Assembly (NCBI GenBank): GCA_964347835.1
Contig: CAYFZR010000082.1
Coordinates: 1-35,700 of the forward strand
Direction: 5' to 3'
DNA from: CAYFZR01 sp964347835 [NCBI: uncultured archaeon]
GTDB taxonomy: Archaea; CAYFZR01
Length of the DNA stretch: 35,700 nucleotides
Positions 21,096 through 30,564 of this stretch are shown here, in pieces. How positions within the stretch are numbered: the stretch's first letter is position 1; every line of letters begins with the position of its first letter. A program made the translations under genes and the position numbers. The notes beneath the pieces were generated by a model. That model saw only the letters and a list, made by a program, of their open reading frames with translations, was not told the DNA's origin and made no database searches.

Positions 21096-21904
21096 AGGAT
21101 ATCCTTAGGATAGCCGTATACGGAAAAGGAGGGATAGGTAAATCAACTATATCCTCCAATCTGGCTGTCTCTTTTTCTCTTTTAAATAAATCTACGCTTC
21201 TCATGGGATGCGATCCAAAAAGAGATACAACCAGAAATCTTCTCTCTGGTAGATTGATACCAACAGTCTTGGAGAGTATACGTGAAAACAACAGTTTTAA
21301 CCTCGAGAAAGTAATTCATAAAGGTTATAACGACGTTTTATGTGTAGAATCAGGCGGTCCCGAGCCCGGAGTCGGCTGTGCGGGAAGAGGGATAATATTG
21401 TCTATCGAAACTTTGGAGAAACTAGGCTTGTTCGATTTAGTTGATACAGTAATATTCGATGTACTGGGAGATGTTGTTTGCGGCGGATTCGCAATGCCCA
21501 TCAGAAAAGGTTACGCTAACTATGTTTATATTGTTATTTCTGGAGAATTCATGTCTCTATACGCTGCAAACAATATTTGTAAGGGTATTAAGCGTTTTGC
21601 AGATAGAAAAGGAGCGCTATTAGGTGGGTTGATATATAACTCGCGAGATGTTCCAAATGGTCTAGAAATATCAAAAGAATTCGCGAATAAGATTGGCACA
21701 GATATTTTAGGAGAAATTCCAAGGAGTAACTTAATACTCAAAGGAGATGTCCAGAGAAAAACTGTATTTGAGGCATTTCCTGATTCAGATATAGTAGAAA
21801 GGTTTGTGGAGTTGACCCATAACATAGTAAGATCCTCACCTACAACCCCAAAACCTCTTTCTTATGAAGAACTAGAAGACCTTGCTATTCAAACTCTATT
21901 GTAG
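21092..21904 (+). CDS. cfbC: NifH-family reductase, probably CfbC (coenzyme F430 synthesis)
   Basis: 270 residues. P-loop [10 protein letters not shown] (residues ~9-18), [11 protein letters not shown], the two cluster Cys in [12 protein letters not shown] and [12 protein letters not shown], and the switch and [10 protein letters not shown] segments are all present, so an ATP-driven [4Fe-4S] homodimer is expected. [17 protein letters not shown] resembles CfbC, the electron donor for the reductive cyclisation step of F430 synthesis, more than nitrogenase NifH. A CfbD partner is not next to it. Identification as CfbC rests on motif resemblance; another group IV NifH-like role is possible. Convergent with guaAb, overlapping it by 20 bases. 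Confidence 0.72.
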   Translation: MKDILRIAVYGKGGIGKSTISSNLAVSFSLLNKSTLLMGCDPKRDTTRNLLSGRLIPTVLESIRENNSFNLEKVIHKGYNDVLCVESGGPEPGVGCAGRGIILSIETLEKLGLFDLVDTVIFDVLGDVVCGGFAMPIRKGYANYVYIVISGEFMSLYAANNICKGIKRFADRKGALLGGLIYNSRDVPNGLEISKEFANKIGTDILGEIPRSNLILKGDVQRKTVFEAFPDSDIVERFVELTHNIVRSSPTTPKPLSYEELEDLAIQTLL

Positions 21905-22805
21905 CGGGCGGTTTGTCAGTGATATCGTACAGGACTCTACTTACCTCCAATATCTCACTTGTGATTCTTTGTTGAAGTTTTTTAAGGAAATTCCAGGGGG
22001 CCTCTAATATGTTGGCAGTCATACCGTCAGATGAAAGGACTATTCTTACAGCAACTATGTAACCATACGCTCTTACATCACCCCTTACTCCTGTAGCCTT
22101 TCCAGATAAAAGCACAGCAAACGCCTGCCATGGCTCCAGATTTAGATTTCTTATCTCCTCTTTTACGATTGCATCCGCCCTCCTAACTATCTCCACCTTT
22201 TCAGGTGTAACTTCTCCAACAATCCTTACAGCAAGACCTGGACCCGGAAAAGGCATTCTTTCCGCAATCTCGTCAGGCAAATTTAAGGTTTTTGCAAGAA
22301 TCCTCACTTCGTCTTTGTAGAGATCTACCAAAGGTTCAACGAGTTTTAGTCCAAACTTTTCTGGCAATCCACCAACGTTGTGATGCGACTTTATTCCTCC
22401 TCTGGATTCTATCCAATCTGGAGCAATGGTTCCCTGAACCAAATAACTAGCCCCAATTTTTTTTGCCTCTTCCTCAAAAATTCGAATGAATTCTTCTCCA
22501 ATTATTTTCCTCTTTTCTTCTGGATCTTCGATTCCCTTCATTTTATCGAAAAACCTATCTTTTGCATCGATCATTTTTAGGTTCATGTGTGAGAATACTT
22601 CTCTTATCTTTTCTGGCTCTCCAAGCCTCATAAATCCTGTGTCAACAAATATTGGGGTTAAATTTTCTCCAATTGCCCTATATGTTAAAGCAGCAGATGT
22701 AGAACTATCTACACCGCCAGATAAGGCTATAACGGCTTTTTCATCCCTTATTATTCTTTTTATTTCTTCGACTTTTTCTTCTATGAAACTTTTAGGATCT
22801 AACAT
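21885..22805 (-). CDS. guaAB: GMP synthase, ATP-pyrophosphatase subunit (GuaAb)
   Basis: 306 residues, the stand-alone synthetase half of the archaeal two-subunit GMP synthase. PP-loop [15 protein letters not shown], then [47 protein letters not shown] and a C-terminal KPPATIEFE, all typical. It adenylates XMP and uses ammonia from the glutaminase GuaAa, which is not in this window. ATG start with an agaggt site. It lies ten bases after purQ on the same strand, making a purine operon purL-purQ-guaAb. Confidence 0.96.
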   Translation of the reverse strand: MLDPKSFIEEKVEEIKRIIRDEKAVIALSGGVDSSTSAALTYRAIGENLTPIFVDTGFMRLGEPEKIREVFSHMNLKMIDAKDRFFDKMKGIEDPEEKRKIIGEEFIRIFEEEAKKIGASYLVQGTIAPDWIESRGGIKSHHNVGGLPEKFGLKLVEPLVDLYKDEVRILAKTLNLPDEIAERMPFPGPGLAVRIVGEVTPEKVEIVRRADAIVKEEIRNLNLEPWQAFAVLLSGKATGVRGDVRAYGYIVAVRIVLSSDGMTANILEAPWNFLKKLQQRITSEILEVSRVLYDITDKPPATIEFE

Positions 22806-22815
22806 GCGTACCTCT

Positions 22816-23616
22816 TCAAAGATTATCGACTATATATCCTATAACAGACTCAAATATTTTAAAACCATCGCCCTCTTTTTCATGAGAGCGAGACCAGTCA
22901 TACATCAGGTAAGGAAACAAAACTCTCTCTGGATGGGGCATTAGACCAAATACGTTTCCCGTTGGATTGCAGATCCCCGCGATATCATACAGAGATCCAT
23001 TGGGATTCCAAGGATATTCGTCCATTGCTGGTTCTCCATTATTCCTTCCATACCTAAAGACTATCTGCCTATTTTTTATCATACTGTCCAGCAATTCTTC
23101 CTGTCTTTCAATAGGTATGGTAAATCTACCCTCCGCATGGGCAACCGGCATTACTAATATATTTTTGTCTACTTTACCAGTAAATACGCAATGATTCTCA
23201 TTATGTATTAAAATTACGGGTCTACACTCAAAGCTGGCATTTTTATTAGGCGCCAAAGCCGCATGGACGCCTTCTTCATTACCCGGTAAAAGACCTAGTT
23301 CAACCAACACTTGAAATCCATTACATATGCCTCCAATTGCAAGGCCTTCGTCTACAAATTCGTTTATTTTCCTCTCCAATCCTCTTTTCATTCGAGCTGC
23401 CATTATGGCGCCCGCCCTTACATAATCACCAGCCGAAAATCCACCGGGTATCATGAATATATGGTAATCGAGCAAGTCTCTTTCTTTGTGAGTTGGAACC
23501 TCTTTTGAAAGTTGTTTTAAATGGACTAGTTCGACCTGAACGTTAAAATGCTCAAAGGCTCTTTTTGTTTCATTCTCACAGTTTGTACCTTCCATTACCA
23601 ATATACACGTCCTAAT
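22816..23616 (-). CDS. purQ: Phosphoribosylformylglycinamidine synthase, glutaminase subunit PurQ (apparent ATT start)
   Basis: Class I glutamine amidotransferase; nucleophile Cys in [11 protein letters not shown], and the His of LMPHPER near the end. Supplies ammonia to PurL. PurQ proteins start MK-x-A-V-I-x-x-P-G-T-N-C; here the matching residues are [13 protein letters not shown], and the family Met aligns with an ATT codon (23616). A gagg ribosome site lies four bases before it, in the 17-base gap after purL. The first standard start codon (TTG, 23601) would remove most of the first beta strand and has no ribosome site. 266 residues with the ATT start. Second gene of purL-purQ-guaAb. Confidence 0.93.
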   Translation of the reverse strand: MRTCILVMEGTNCENETKRAFEHFNVQVELVHLKQLSKEVPTHKERDLLDYHIFMIPGGFSAGDYVRAGAIMAARMKRGLERKINEFVDEGLAIGGICNGFQVLVELGLLPGNEEGVHAALAPNKNASFECRPVILIHNENHCVFTGKVDKNILVMPVAHAEGRFTIPIERQEELLDSMIKNRQIVFRYGRNNGEPAMDEYPWNPNGSLYDIAGICNPTGNVFGLMPHPERVLFPYLMYDWSRSHEKEGDGFKIFESVIGYIVDNL

Positions 23617-23633
23617 ATCTCCTCGATCTATAT

Positions 23634-25973
23634 TTAGCCCTCCATAAACTTATAAATTGGAGAATTCCATGTATCCCAAATCTTTTCAAGGGGAAGATTT
23701 ATTAACTCTCTTTTTTCTTTTATTTCAAGTATTTTTTCTTTTTTAGTTTTGCCAAGAAGTTCTATTCGAATCTCCCTCGCCTTACAAAATTCTTCTACTT
23801 TTTCTTTATCTCTCTTCTCAACTTCTATAAGGAACCTGCTATTCGACTCTGAGAACAATTTAAAATCTGATCTTAAATTATTTAATCCCTTGAGGTCAAT
23901 CTCCGCCCCAATATCTCCGGCGAGTAGACTCTCTGAGAGTGCTACAGCAAGTCCCCCGTTTGAGAGGTCATGACAGCTTTTGATAAGCTCCTCAGAAATT
24001 AAATCGATTATTCCGTAGATATTTCTTCTTGATTCTTCAATAATTACTCTCGGAACCTTTCCTCTGTTAACGTTCAATGCCTTGTAATACTCAGATCCAC
24101 CCAATTCTTTTTTAGTTTCGCCTATGACGTACAAATTGTTTCCTGTTCCTTTAATGTCGATTGTTACAGCCTTTCTGACATCGTTGATTATCCCGATTCC
24201 TAGTATGGTGGGAGTAGGAGCGACGCTGAATAAGGAGGACTCGTTGTAGAAACTTACGTTTCCGGATACGAACGGTACTTTAAAAGAAGATGCAACAAAA
24301 TACATACCCCTACAACACTCCCTAAAGTCTCCAAGTCTTTCAGGCTTTTCTGGATTACCAAAATTTAAGCAATCCGCCAGAGAATGTGGATAAGCTCCGA
24401 CAGATGCGAGATTTCTGAATACCTCTTCAACGGATGAGGCGGCTCCCCAATACGGATCAATTTTTGTAAAGAATACGTTAACGTCGCTCGAGATTGCAAG
24501 CCCCCTAAAACTATTATCGAGTGGCTTTACTACGGCAGAATCTCCATGAGACTGTCTATTTATAACGCCTTGAAGGGGCTTTAGAATTGTGTTTCCCCTG
24601 ACTTCATGGTCGTATTGTCTTATTACCCACTCCTTATTACATACATTTGGAGAAGAGAGTATTTTCAGAAATATTTCCTCATAATTCGGTTCATTTATAT
24701 TAGGATCTCTCTGATTTCTTTTAACCACTTTATACGGCCTATCGTAGGTTAATGCTCCAGTTAGGAACTCTATATCCATATCAAAAATTTTTTTATCAAA
24801 ATAATCTACAACAACTCTATTTCCCTCAATTACTTCCCCGATGGGGGTTGCTTGAACGTCCCAGAAATCAAAAATATCCAGAACTTCTTCAAGGTTTTTT
24901 TTATCAACGGATAACATCATCCTCTCCTGAGACTCAGATACCCAGATCTCCCATGGAGCCATGCCCTCCACTTTCAAAGGAACCTTTTCTAGGCTTATAT
25001 GTGCTCCGTTTCCCCCTGCTAAAGCCATCTCTCCTACAACACAAGATAGACCTCCTCCTCCAAGGTCTTTTAAGCCTTCTACCAATCCTTTTTCTACTAC
25101 TTCTAAACAAGCATGTATCAATGGTTCTTTTGTTATGGGGTCCCCTAATTGAACCGCAGGTCTATCTTCTTCATCGGACTTCTCTGTTAATTCTGCCGAA
25201 GCAAAAGTAACTCCATGTATTCCGTCTCTTCCTGTCTTTCCTCCTGCCAGTAAAAAGATTTCTCCAGGTTTTTTCGCAATACTTCTAATTATTTTGTCTT
25301 TTCTTACTATTCCTATGCATCCAACATTTACTAGACAATTTGTTATGTAGCTTTCATCAAAAACTAGACATCCTGCTAGAGTGGGTATGCCAACTCTGTT
25401 GCCATAATCTCCTATACCCTTCACAACACCTCTTAACAAAAAACTTGGATGTTTTGTTCCCAAAGGAAGTTTATCTTCAGAATAATCTAGAGGACCAAAG
25501 AATAAGGGGTCTACTAAGGCTATTGGTTGAGCACCCATGCATACCACGTCTCTCAGAATTCCACCAATGCCTGTTGCCGCACCGCCATAGGGATCTAAAG
25601 CGGAAGGATGGTTGTGAGACTCCAAAGCAACAACGTAAGCATAATCATCGTCGAATTCCACGACGCCAGCATCTTCCTCTATTACAAAAATGCACTGAGG
25701 CGCCTTAGTATCGAATATGGTTGTCTTTAGAATAGGTTTGCTGGTCTTATAGCAGCAATGCTCGCTCCAAGCCTGTGCTATGGATTCCAATTCTATATCA
25801 TGGGGATTTCTCCTTTCTTTTTTGAAATAATCTTTGATTTTTTTCATCTCATAAAGGTTTAAGCCTAGAGATCTCTCTTCGCTTATTCTTTCTAGTTCTT
25901 CGTCTCCCGCTTCAATTAAATTTATCTTATAGAGATGAAAAGGAACATTTACCTTCTTATAGAGTTCTTTCAT
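23634..25973 (-). CDS. purL: Phosphoribosylformylglycinamidine synthase subunit PurL
   Basis: 779 residues, within the range of small (archaeal/Gram-positive type) PurL. N-terminal ESIAQAWSEHCCYKTSKP, then the AIRS-type ATP/Mg site VVALESHNHPSALDPYGGAATGIGGILRDV, GGKTGRDGIHGVTFAS, DLGGGGLSCVVGE and the C-terminal repeat with HDLSNGGLAVALSE. With PurQ and PurS it makes FGAM from FGAR. First gene of a three-gene purine operon; purS lies 2.4 kb away on the same strand, separated by a photolyase and a peroxiredoxin. ATG start with only a weak gtggt site. Confidence 0.97.
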   Translation of the reverse strand: MKELYKKVNVPFHLYKINLIEAGDEELERISEERSLGLNLYEMKKIKDYFKKERRNPHDIELESIAQAWSEHCCYKTSKPILKTTIFDTKAPQCIFVIEEDAGVVEFDDDYAYVVALESHNHPSALDPYGGAATGIGGILRDVVCMGAQPIALVDPLFFGPLDYSEDKLPLGTKHPSFLLRGVVKGIGDYGNRVGIPTLAGCLVFDESYITNCLVNVGCIGIVRKDKIIRSIAKKPGEIFLLAGGKTGRDGIHGVTFASAELTEKSDEEDRPAVQLGDPITKEPLIHACLEVVEKGLVEGLKDLGGGGLSCVVGEMALAGGNGAHISLEKVPLKVEGMAPWEIWVSESQERMMLSVDKKNLEEVLDIFDFWDVQATPIGEVIEGNRVVVDYFDKKIFDMDIEFLTGALTYDRPYKVVKRNQRDPNINEPNYEEIFLKILSSPNVCNKEWVIRQYDHEVRGNTILKPLQGVINRQSHGDSAVVKPLDNSFRGLAISSDVNVFFTKIDPYWGAASSVEEVFRNLASVGAYPHSLADCLNFGNPEKPERLGDFRECCRGMYFVASSFKVPFVSGNVSFYNESSLFSVAPTPTILGIGIINDVRKAVTIDIKGTGNNLYVIGETKKELGGSEYYKALNVNRGKVPRVIIEESRRNIYGIIDLISEELIKSCHDLSNGGLAVALSESLLAGDIGAEIDLKGLNNLRSDFKLFSESNSRFLIEVEKRDKEKVEEFCKAREIRIELLGKTKKEKILEIKEKRELINLPLEKIWDTWNSPIYKFMEG

Positions 25974-26069
25974 ATTACCACTTTAGGTTTTAATTCTTTA
26001 CTAAACTATAGGAGTTATCATTTTAACTTTATGATCGCATTTTAAAAATTCTTGCAACAGAATCCCGAA

Positions 26070-27458
26070 TCAGATAGACTTTACTTTTGCATAATTGGCC
26101 TTTGCTATTTTGCTTTCTTTTGAATGGTTAACTATAGGAAAAGGATAGTTTTTAATTTCAGGAGATTTTTGTTTTTCTAAATTATGAATTGTTTTTGCAG
26201 GTAAATTTCTTAATTCAGGAACCCATTTTTTTATGTATTCACATTCTGGATCAAATTTTTTCTGTTGTAACCAAGGATTGAATACTCTAAAGTAAGGTTG
26301 TGCATCACATCCTGTAGACGCAACCCACTGCCAATTACCATTATTCACGCTGGGATCATAATCAACGAGTTTTTGTGCAAAGTATTTTTCTCCCCATCTC
26401 CAATCAATATGGAGATCTTTTGTTAAAAAAGAACCTACTACAAGTCTCACTCTATTATGCATGAATCCTGTAGTGTTTAATTGTCTCATTCCTGCATCAA
26501 CAATGGGAAAACCAGTTTTTCCTTCGCACCACGATCTAAATTTTTCTTTATCATAACTCCAATTTATTTTATCGTATTCCTTATGGAACGAGTTTCCAAA
26601 AACATGTGGGAAATGATAGGCTATATATGTGAGGAAATCACGCCAGTATAGTTGTCTTATTAAAGGATGATTAGAACCTAATTGATCTTTTAGTGCATAG
26701 TATACTTCTCTTATTGAACATGTCCCGAATTTGTTATGGGCAGATAACCCAGTCGTTGCTTGTTTCGCAGGGTAATCTTTTTCAAATTCGTATTTTTCAT
26801 ACCTTTTTAAATTTCTAAGAATTTTTAAGCATTTGTATCTACCACCATGGGCATAAATGAATTTGTTTATTTTCTTTAAAACATGACTATACACTTCGTT
26901 TTTTCTTTCAAATTCTATAGCTCTTTTATAATAATTTTTGTGATTATTTTTTCTTGGCCTGCTTACCTGCTTTCTGATAGCCTTTCTAAAAAAAGCAGAA
27001 AAAATAGTATAAGGCTTTCCATTATCTTTTAATATGGTCTCTGGTTCATTAAGCAAAGTATCGCCGAACTGATTAAATTTAACGTTGTTTTTCTCACAAA
27101 TTTCTTTAATTGCTAAATCTCTGTTAATACTGAAGGGGGTATAGTCTCTATTAGTGTATAAGGCACTAATTTTTTCTTCGATTATCAGTTTTCGAATGAT
27201 ATTTTCAGCCAATCCATAGAAAAAGTATAATCTTGCTTTTTTTTGTTTAAGTTGGCTTTCTAAATCCTGTAGCGATTCCATCATGAACTGTAAGGCATTC
27301 TCACTTTTATATTCGTGATTTTCTACTTGCCTAGGATCAAAAATAAAGCAGGGAATCACATATTTTGATGATTCTAAGGCCTTGATAAGTCCTGTATTAT
27401 CTTCAACGCGGATATCTCTTCTAAATATAAATACCGATTTCTGATTTTTTTCTTTCAT
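26070..27458 (-). CDS. phrB: Deoxyribodipyrimidine photolyase (class I, PhrB type)
   Basis: 462 residues with both photolyase domains: an N-terminal Rossmann domain (VFIFRRDIRVEDNTGLIKAL...) and a C-terminal FAD domain with LIRQLYWRDFLTYIAYHF, VDAGMRQLNTTGFMHNRVRLVVGSFLTKDL and WQWVASTGCDAQPYFRVFNP. The last includes the Trp of the electron-transfer chain. It repairs pyrimidine dimers using light. It follows the peroxiredoxin by nine bases, same strand, so the two form a small stress unit. Codon use is AT-rich and Asn/Lys/Tyr-heavy compared with the redox cluster. Light-dependent repair suggests exposure to surface light now or in the recent past, or acquisition by transfer. Confidence 0.95.
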   Translation of the reverse strand: MKEKNQKSVFIFRRDIRVEDNTGLIKALESSKYVIPCFIFDPRQVENHEYKSENALQFMMESLQDLESQLKQKKARLYFFYGLAENIIRKLIIEEKISALYTNRDYTPFSINRDLAIKEICEKNNVKFNQFGDTLLNEPETILKDNGKPYTIFSAFFRKAIRKQVSRPRKNNHKNYYKRAIEFERKNEVYSHVLKKINKFIYAHGGRYKCLKILRNLKRYEKYEFEKDYPAKQATTGLSAHNKFGTCSIREVYYALKDQLGSNHPLIRQLYWRDFLTYIAYHFPHVFGNSFHKEYDKINWSYDKEKFRSWCEGKTGFPIVDAGMRQLNTTGFMHNRVRLVVGSFLTKDLHIDWRWGEKYFAQKLVDYDPSVNNGNWQWVASTGCDAQPYFRVFNPWLQQKKFDPECEYIKKWVPELRNLPAKTIHNLEKQKSPEIKNYPFPIVNHSKESKIAKANYAKVKSI

Positions 27459-27467
27459 AACATTGTT

Positions 27468-27935
27468 TTAAGATTTTAATCTCTTAACTTCATTCAGCAC
27501 TTCTTCGGCATGACCCTTAACTTTAACTCCATCCCAGATTTTTACTATTTTACCTTCAGGATCTATCAAGAAAGTACTTCTTACAGTTCCCATTGATTCA
27601 CGTCCTCTGAACTTCTTTGATCGCCAGACGTAGTATTTTTTCTGAACTTCTAAATCAGAGTCAGATAACAAATTTATGTTCAAATTCCTTTTTTGTATAA
27701 AATTCTGGTGTGATTTTAAACTATCCTTACTCACTCCCAGTATCACTGCATTTTCTTTTTCAAAATCTGAATTTAAACTGCTGAAATCCATTGCCTCGGC
27801 AGAACAGCTGGGGGAGTTGTCCTTTGGATAGAAGTAAAGCACTATCCATTTACCTCTAAAGTCCTTCAAACAAGTACTCTTTTCATCATGATCAGGCAAA
27901 CAAAAGCCTGGAGCATTTTGCCCAATTTTTAACAT
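27468..27935 (-). CDS. Peroxiredoxin, PrxQ/BCP type, without the usual resolving Cys
   Basis: 155 residues. Thioredoxin-fold peroxidase with GQNAPGFCLPDHD, KWIVLYFYPKDNSPSCSAEA (the P-x3-[TS]-x2-C active site; peroxidatic Cys in PSC) and RSTFLIDPEGKIVKIW. PrxQ proteins normally place a resolving Cys five residues later (C-x4-C); here that position is Met (CSAEAM). Other Cys near the N-terminus (GFC, STC) or an external thiol could take over. It reduces peroxides. ATG with a gggaggg site; leads into the photolyase gene. Confidence 0.92.
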   Translation of the reverse strand: MLKIGQNAPGFCLPDHDEKSTCLKDFRGKWIVLYFYPKDNSPSCSAEAMDFSSLNSDFEKENAVILGVSKDSLKSHQNFIQKRNLNINLLSDSDLEVQKKYYVWRSKKFRGRESMGTVRSTFLIDPEGKIVKIWDGVKVKGHAEEVLNEVKRLKS

Positions 27936-28199
27936 ATTATCCCTCCCATTTTTATTTTGGATGAGTATTAACTAAATATAGGGGCAATAAGTAGGGCTAC
28001 CGGGTTATTAAAGCAAAGGTTTCCTTATTTATAAAGATTTTGCTAGAATATCTCTATATAATAGAGAACTAAGTATTGATTTTTTATCTTCAATTCTGAT
28101 AACTTGCAACACATTTGTTAAAAATCCTGTAAAAATGTTTAGACAAGTTAAATAAGCGAGGATTCGCTAGTAATAGTAGAGAAGAAAGGAGAGATTTGC

Positions 28200-28397
28200 G
28201 TGAACGATAAGGAAGAGATCTTCAATTTACTTGCAATGGTTCATGCAGTATTAGGTTTGATAGCTTTACTTCTCGATAATGTGTTAATCGCGGGAATGTT
28301 TGGTATTTTTGGAGCAGTTTCATTTGTCATCAGTATGAGATATAAAGAGATGAATAACGACTATGAAACTTTACCCGCTGAAAGTAATGCATCATAA
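28200..28397 (+). CDS. Small membrane protein, 65 residues
   Basis: GTG start with an aggagag site seven bases upstream. Two hydrophobic helices (LAMVHAVLGLIALLL and VLIAGMFGIFGAVSFVI) between a charged N-terminus and an acidic tail. No recognised family. It stands alone, ending exactly next to the convergent purS gene. The 264-base spacer before it holds small dyads (for example AGCGA-GGAT-TCGCT near 28157-28170) and probably its promoter. Confidence 0.6.
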   Translation: MNDKEEIFNLLAMVHAVLGLIALLLDNVLIAGMFGIFGAVSFVISMRYKEMNNDYETLPAESNAS

Positions 28398-28643
28398 TCA
28401 TTTTTCTCTTATAATTATCTCATAATCCTGAATAACCGGATTTGCAAGCAATCTATTGCATGCATCTTCTATTTCTTTTAATACCTCCTCTTTCTTCTCT
28501 TTATTCATGCCTATCTCGTATACTTTTATGGTTTTAACGAAATCAACATCAAAACCTAACAGTTGCAAAGATTTTTTTACCGTCTCACCCTCTGCATCCA
28601 AAACTCCTGGTTTTAGTTTTACCCTTACCTCGACTGTATACAA
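28398..28643 (-). CDS. purS: Phosphoribosylformylglycinamidine synthase subunit PurS
   Basis: 81 residues, the typical PurS size and pattern: YTVEVRVKLKPGVLDAEGETVKKSLQLLGF, then KTIKVYEIGM and an acidic helix, ending VIQDYEIII. PurS bridges PurL and PurQ in the FGAM synthase complex. The start is a TTG with an AGAGGTGG site four to five bases upstream. It is apart from purL-purQ, unlike the common purS-purQ-purL order. Confidence 0.95.
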   Translation of the reverse strand: MYTVEVRVKLKPGVLDAEGETVKKSLQLLGFDVDFVKTIKVYEIGMNKEKKEEVLKEIEDACNRLLANPVIQDYEIIIREK

Positions 28644-28765
28644 AGGTCCACCTCTCTAGATTTTAGGTTCTTGGGTTCTATCCTACCTTTTAGAATATAT
28701 CGTTTTTGACCCCTTTGACAGTCTCGCTGAAAAACCTTGAGTTTAGTTATCGTTCTTTACTTAAC

Positions 28766-29077
28766 ATGGATATAAGGTATGTTTGCATAGCAACTGCTTT
28801 TATAGGCATAATACTCTTAAATTCTCTGGCAGATAGCACTGAACCTTTATATACCGACATAAAATCCCTCGAAAAAATGTCAGAGGGGAGTTACGTATCT
28901 GTAGAAGGCGTAGTAACGAAGACTGGCAGAAATTCTTGGATAGAAGACGAAAACGGCAAAAAATGTATGGTAAACGGAAGACTCAAGAATGGAAGCAGAG
29001 TCAGGGTAACAGGATACCTTAGCCACTATTACTATAATCCCGTAATTAGACCGAAGAAAATTGTTGGAATTAAATGA
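28766..29077 (+). CDS. Exported or anchored OB-fold-like protein
   Basis: 103 residues from the ATG at 28766. An N-terminal helix (YVCIATAFIGIILLNSLAD) is followed by a compact OB-like barrel: GSYVSVEGVVTKTGRNSWIEDENGKKCMV, NGSRVRVTGYLSHYYYNPVI. Resembles small exported OB-domain proteins and, in layout, the protein at 5.2-5.6 kb. Its stop overlaps the start of the TctA-like gene (ATGA), so they are co-translated. The frame extends upstream to a TTG at 28706, but a TATA-like gaatatatc lies at ~28692-28700, which argues against that start. Confidence 0.7.
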   Translation: MDIRYVCIATAFIGIILLNSLADSTEPLYTDIKSLEKMSEGSYVSVEGVVTKTGRNSWIEDENGKKCMVNGRLKNGSRVRVTGYLSHYYYNPVIRPKKIVGIK

Positions 29078-30258
29078 ATAAAACTAATATATTTTTATGC
29101 ACGATTTTAGGTATGTTTTTAGGAATTTTGACGGGTTTAGTGCCCGGACTACATCAGAACACTGTTGCTCTGGTCTTATTTGCTTTATCGCCTCTCGACT
29201 CATTAGAAACTTCGTGCTTAATATTTTCAATGAGCGTTTCCCACAACCTCTTTGATTTCATACCTGCGCTTTTATTTTCTGTACCAGATCCTGAATTATC
29301 CATACTCCAGAATCCTACAATTCTATTAATAAGAGAACACGGATTTAAGGGCGTGGTTAATTGTATAAACTTCGGTTATTTCTTGGGGTTTTTGTTTTCA
29401 TGCATCATTTGTATTTTACTGCTTTTTCTACCAGTTAGAGAACTATATTTGCTTATACGCCCCTATCTTCCACATATTCTAATTTTAATATCTCTGTTTT
29501 TTATTTTACATGAGAAAAATAGATTAATGGCCCTGATAGTTTTTCTTCTGGCAGGATTTTACGGTATGGCCTCCTTCGACATGGTACATTTAATAAAAAA
29601 ATACTCAACACTCGAATACTCGGATAGCCTATTCCCTGTTTTTACAGGACTCTTTGGCATAACTTCATTAATTATGAGCGAAAAAAGTCTGGATTTTAAA
29701 GAAAAAAGCCCTGAAATCGATTGGAAAGATTTAATTAAATTTAGTTTAATAGGATCTTTTGTAGCGCTCATAATAGGCTTGTTACCCAGTTTGAGTCCTG
29801 CTCAAGGCGTAGCGATGACTCATTATTTATTGGGAAGAACGGGAATCGGTTTCGTAGTTTCTTCCTCAGCGGTAAATTCTGGCGATACCATCTTTTCTGT
29901 AGTTTCATGTTACACAATAAAAAACCCAAGAAGCGGCGTTGGAGTCTTGATAGAAGATTTAATAAGAGTAGGATCTTTAGAGGTCTTACTTATGATATCT
30001 ATAGGATTAATATCTCTGGGATTTTCTTCTCTGGTATTTAATTTTTTGATAAAGAACATAAAAACTTTCGACATTGAAAGGATAAAAGGACTTGTGCTAC
30101 TCTGTTTGTTCATCCTTCTATTCATTTTCTCAGGACCTTTTGGTATTTTGATAAGTTTGGTAGGAATAAGCATTGGATTGTTACCCCACTTCTATGGTAT
30201 TTCAAGGATACACTGCATGGGCGTATTGATAATGCCGACCATAATCTTTTTGATGTGA
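29074..30258 (+). CDS. TctA-family (DUF112) polytopic membrane protein
   Basis: 394 residues with about ten membrane helices. The N-terminal GILTGLVPGLHQNTVALVLFAL and the internal GLLPSLSPAQGVAM are the two pseudo-repeat signatures of the archaeal TctA/DUF112 family (relatives of the large permease of tricarboxylate transporters). Archaeal members usually lack the other transporter subunits, and here too none is adjacent; the substrate is unknown. Co-translated with the OB-like protein. The last 51 bases of coding sequence recur 660 bases downstream. Confidence 0.8.
   Translation: MNKTNIFLCTILGMFLGILTGLVPGLHQNTVALVLFALSPLDSLETSCLIFSMSVSHNLFDFIPALLFSVPDPELSILQNPTILLIREHGFKGVVNCINFGYFLGFLFSCIICILLLFLPVRELYLLIRPYLPHILILISLFFILHEKNRLMALIVFLLAGFYGMASFDMVHLIKKYSTLEYSDSLFPVFTGLFGITSLIMSEKSLDFKEKSPEIDWKDLIKFSLIGSFVALIIGLLPSLSPAQGVAMTHYLLGRTGIGFVVSSSAVNSGDTIFSVVSCYTIKNPRSGVGVLIEDLIRVGSLEVLLMISIGLISLGFSSLVFNFLIKNIKTFDIERIKGLVLLCLFILLFIFSGPFGILISLVGISIGLLPHFYGISRIHCMGVLIMPTIIFLM
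30202..30252 (+). repeat. Direct repeat, copy A (3' end of the TctA-like gene)
   Basis: The 51-base segment starting tcaaggatacactgcatggg and ending ataatctttttg lies inside the last codons of the TctA-like gene. Copy B at 30864-30916 matches it almost perfectly, with a few changes and a two-base insertion near its middle. The two copies bracket a toxin-antitoxin cassette. Confidence 0.9.
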
Positions 30259-30277
30259 TCGAATGATACATAAAATT

Positions 30278-30294
30278 AATATTGAATCAATATT
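30278..30294. promoter_or_regulatory. Palindrome upstream of the DUF4258 gene, likely operator
   Basis: AATATTGA-A-TCAATATT is a perfect 17-base dyad 28 bases before the apparent start of the DUF4258 gene. Antitoxins with AbrB-type domains, such as the second gene of this unit, commonly bind such palindromes in their own promoter. AT-rich sequence around it also supplies TATA-like elements. Confidence 0.45.
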
Positions 30295-30321
30295 GAAATA
30301 GTATTATGTGAGGTGCTATAA

Positions 30322-30564
30322 ATTCCTATCCATACGTACCCGATAAAATACAGGGTTCATGCATCTAACATGCTGAGAGAAAGGTTCCTTATGCACACAG
30401 AAGAAGTTAGACATCATTTAAAAACTGGAAAACGTATCAAAAAACCGACAAAAAATGGGGAGATAGGTATTATAGAAAGCCAAGTGGGTAAAAAGGGGAT
30501 TAGATTCGTCTATACGGTAAGAAAGGGTATAGTATGGATAATAACTGTGGAGGAAGTAAAATGA
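30322..30564 (+). CDS. DUF4258-type protein, likely toxin (apparent ATT start)
   Basis: 80 residues from an ATT codon (30322). YRVHASNMLRERFLMHTEEVRHHLKTGKRI fits the DUF4258 pattern H-x-x-x-R/M-x-x-x-R-x-[IL]-x-x-x-e-V-x-x-x-L-x-x-G, and RFVYTVRKGIVWIITVEEV is the closing beta sheet. The first ATG (30370) would cut off the conserved His. The ATT directly follows an in-frame TAA and lies six bases after AGGTG, the same layout as in the acylphosphatase gene. Its stop overlaps the YgiT-AbrB gene (ATGA). DUF4258 proteins share the fold of small RNase toxins such as RelE/MqsR; activity here is inferred from the pairing. Confidence 0.75.
   Translation: MPIHTYPIKYRVHASNMLRERFLMHTEEVRHHLKTGKRIKKPTKNGEIGIIESQVGKKGIRFVYTVRKGIVWIITVEEVK

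Noticed and set aside
21092-21904. Nitrogenase NifH
   Set aside because: No nifD/K or other nif genes nearby; the [11 protein letters not shown] region and C-terminus look like the CfbC group.
30370-30564. ATG start at 30370 for the DUF4258 gene
   Set aside because: No ribosome site at suitable distance and the conserved His lies upstream of it.
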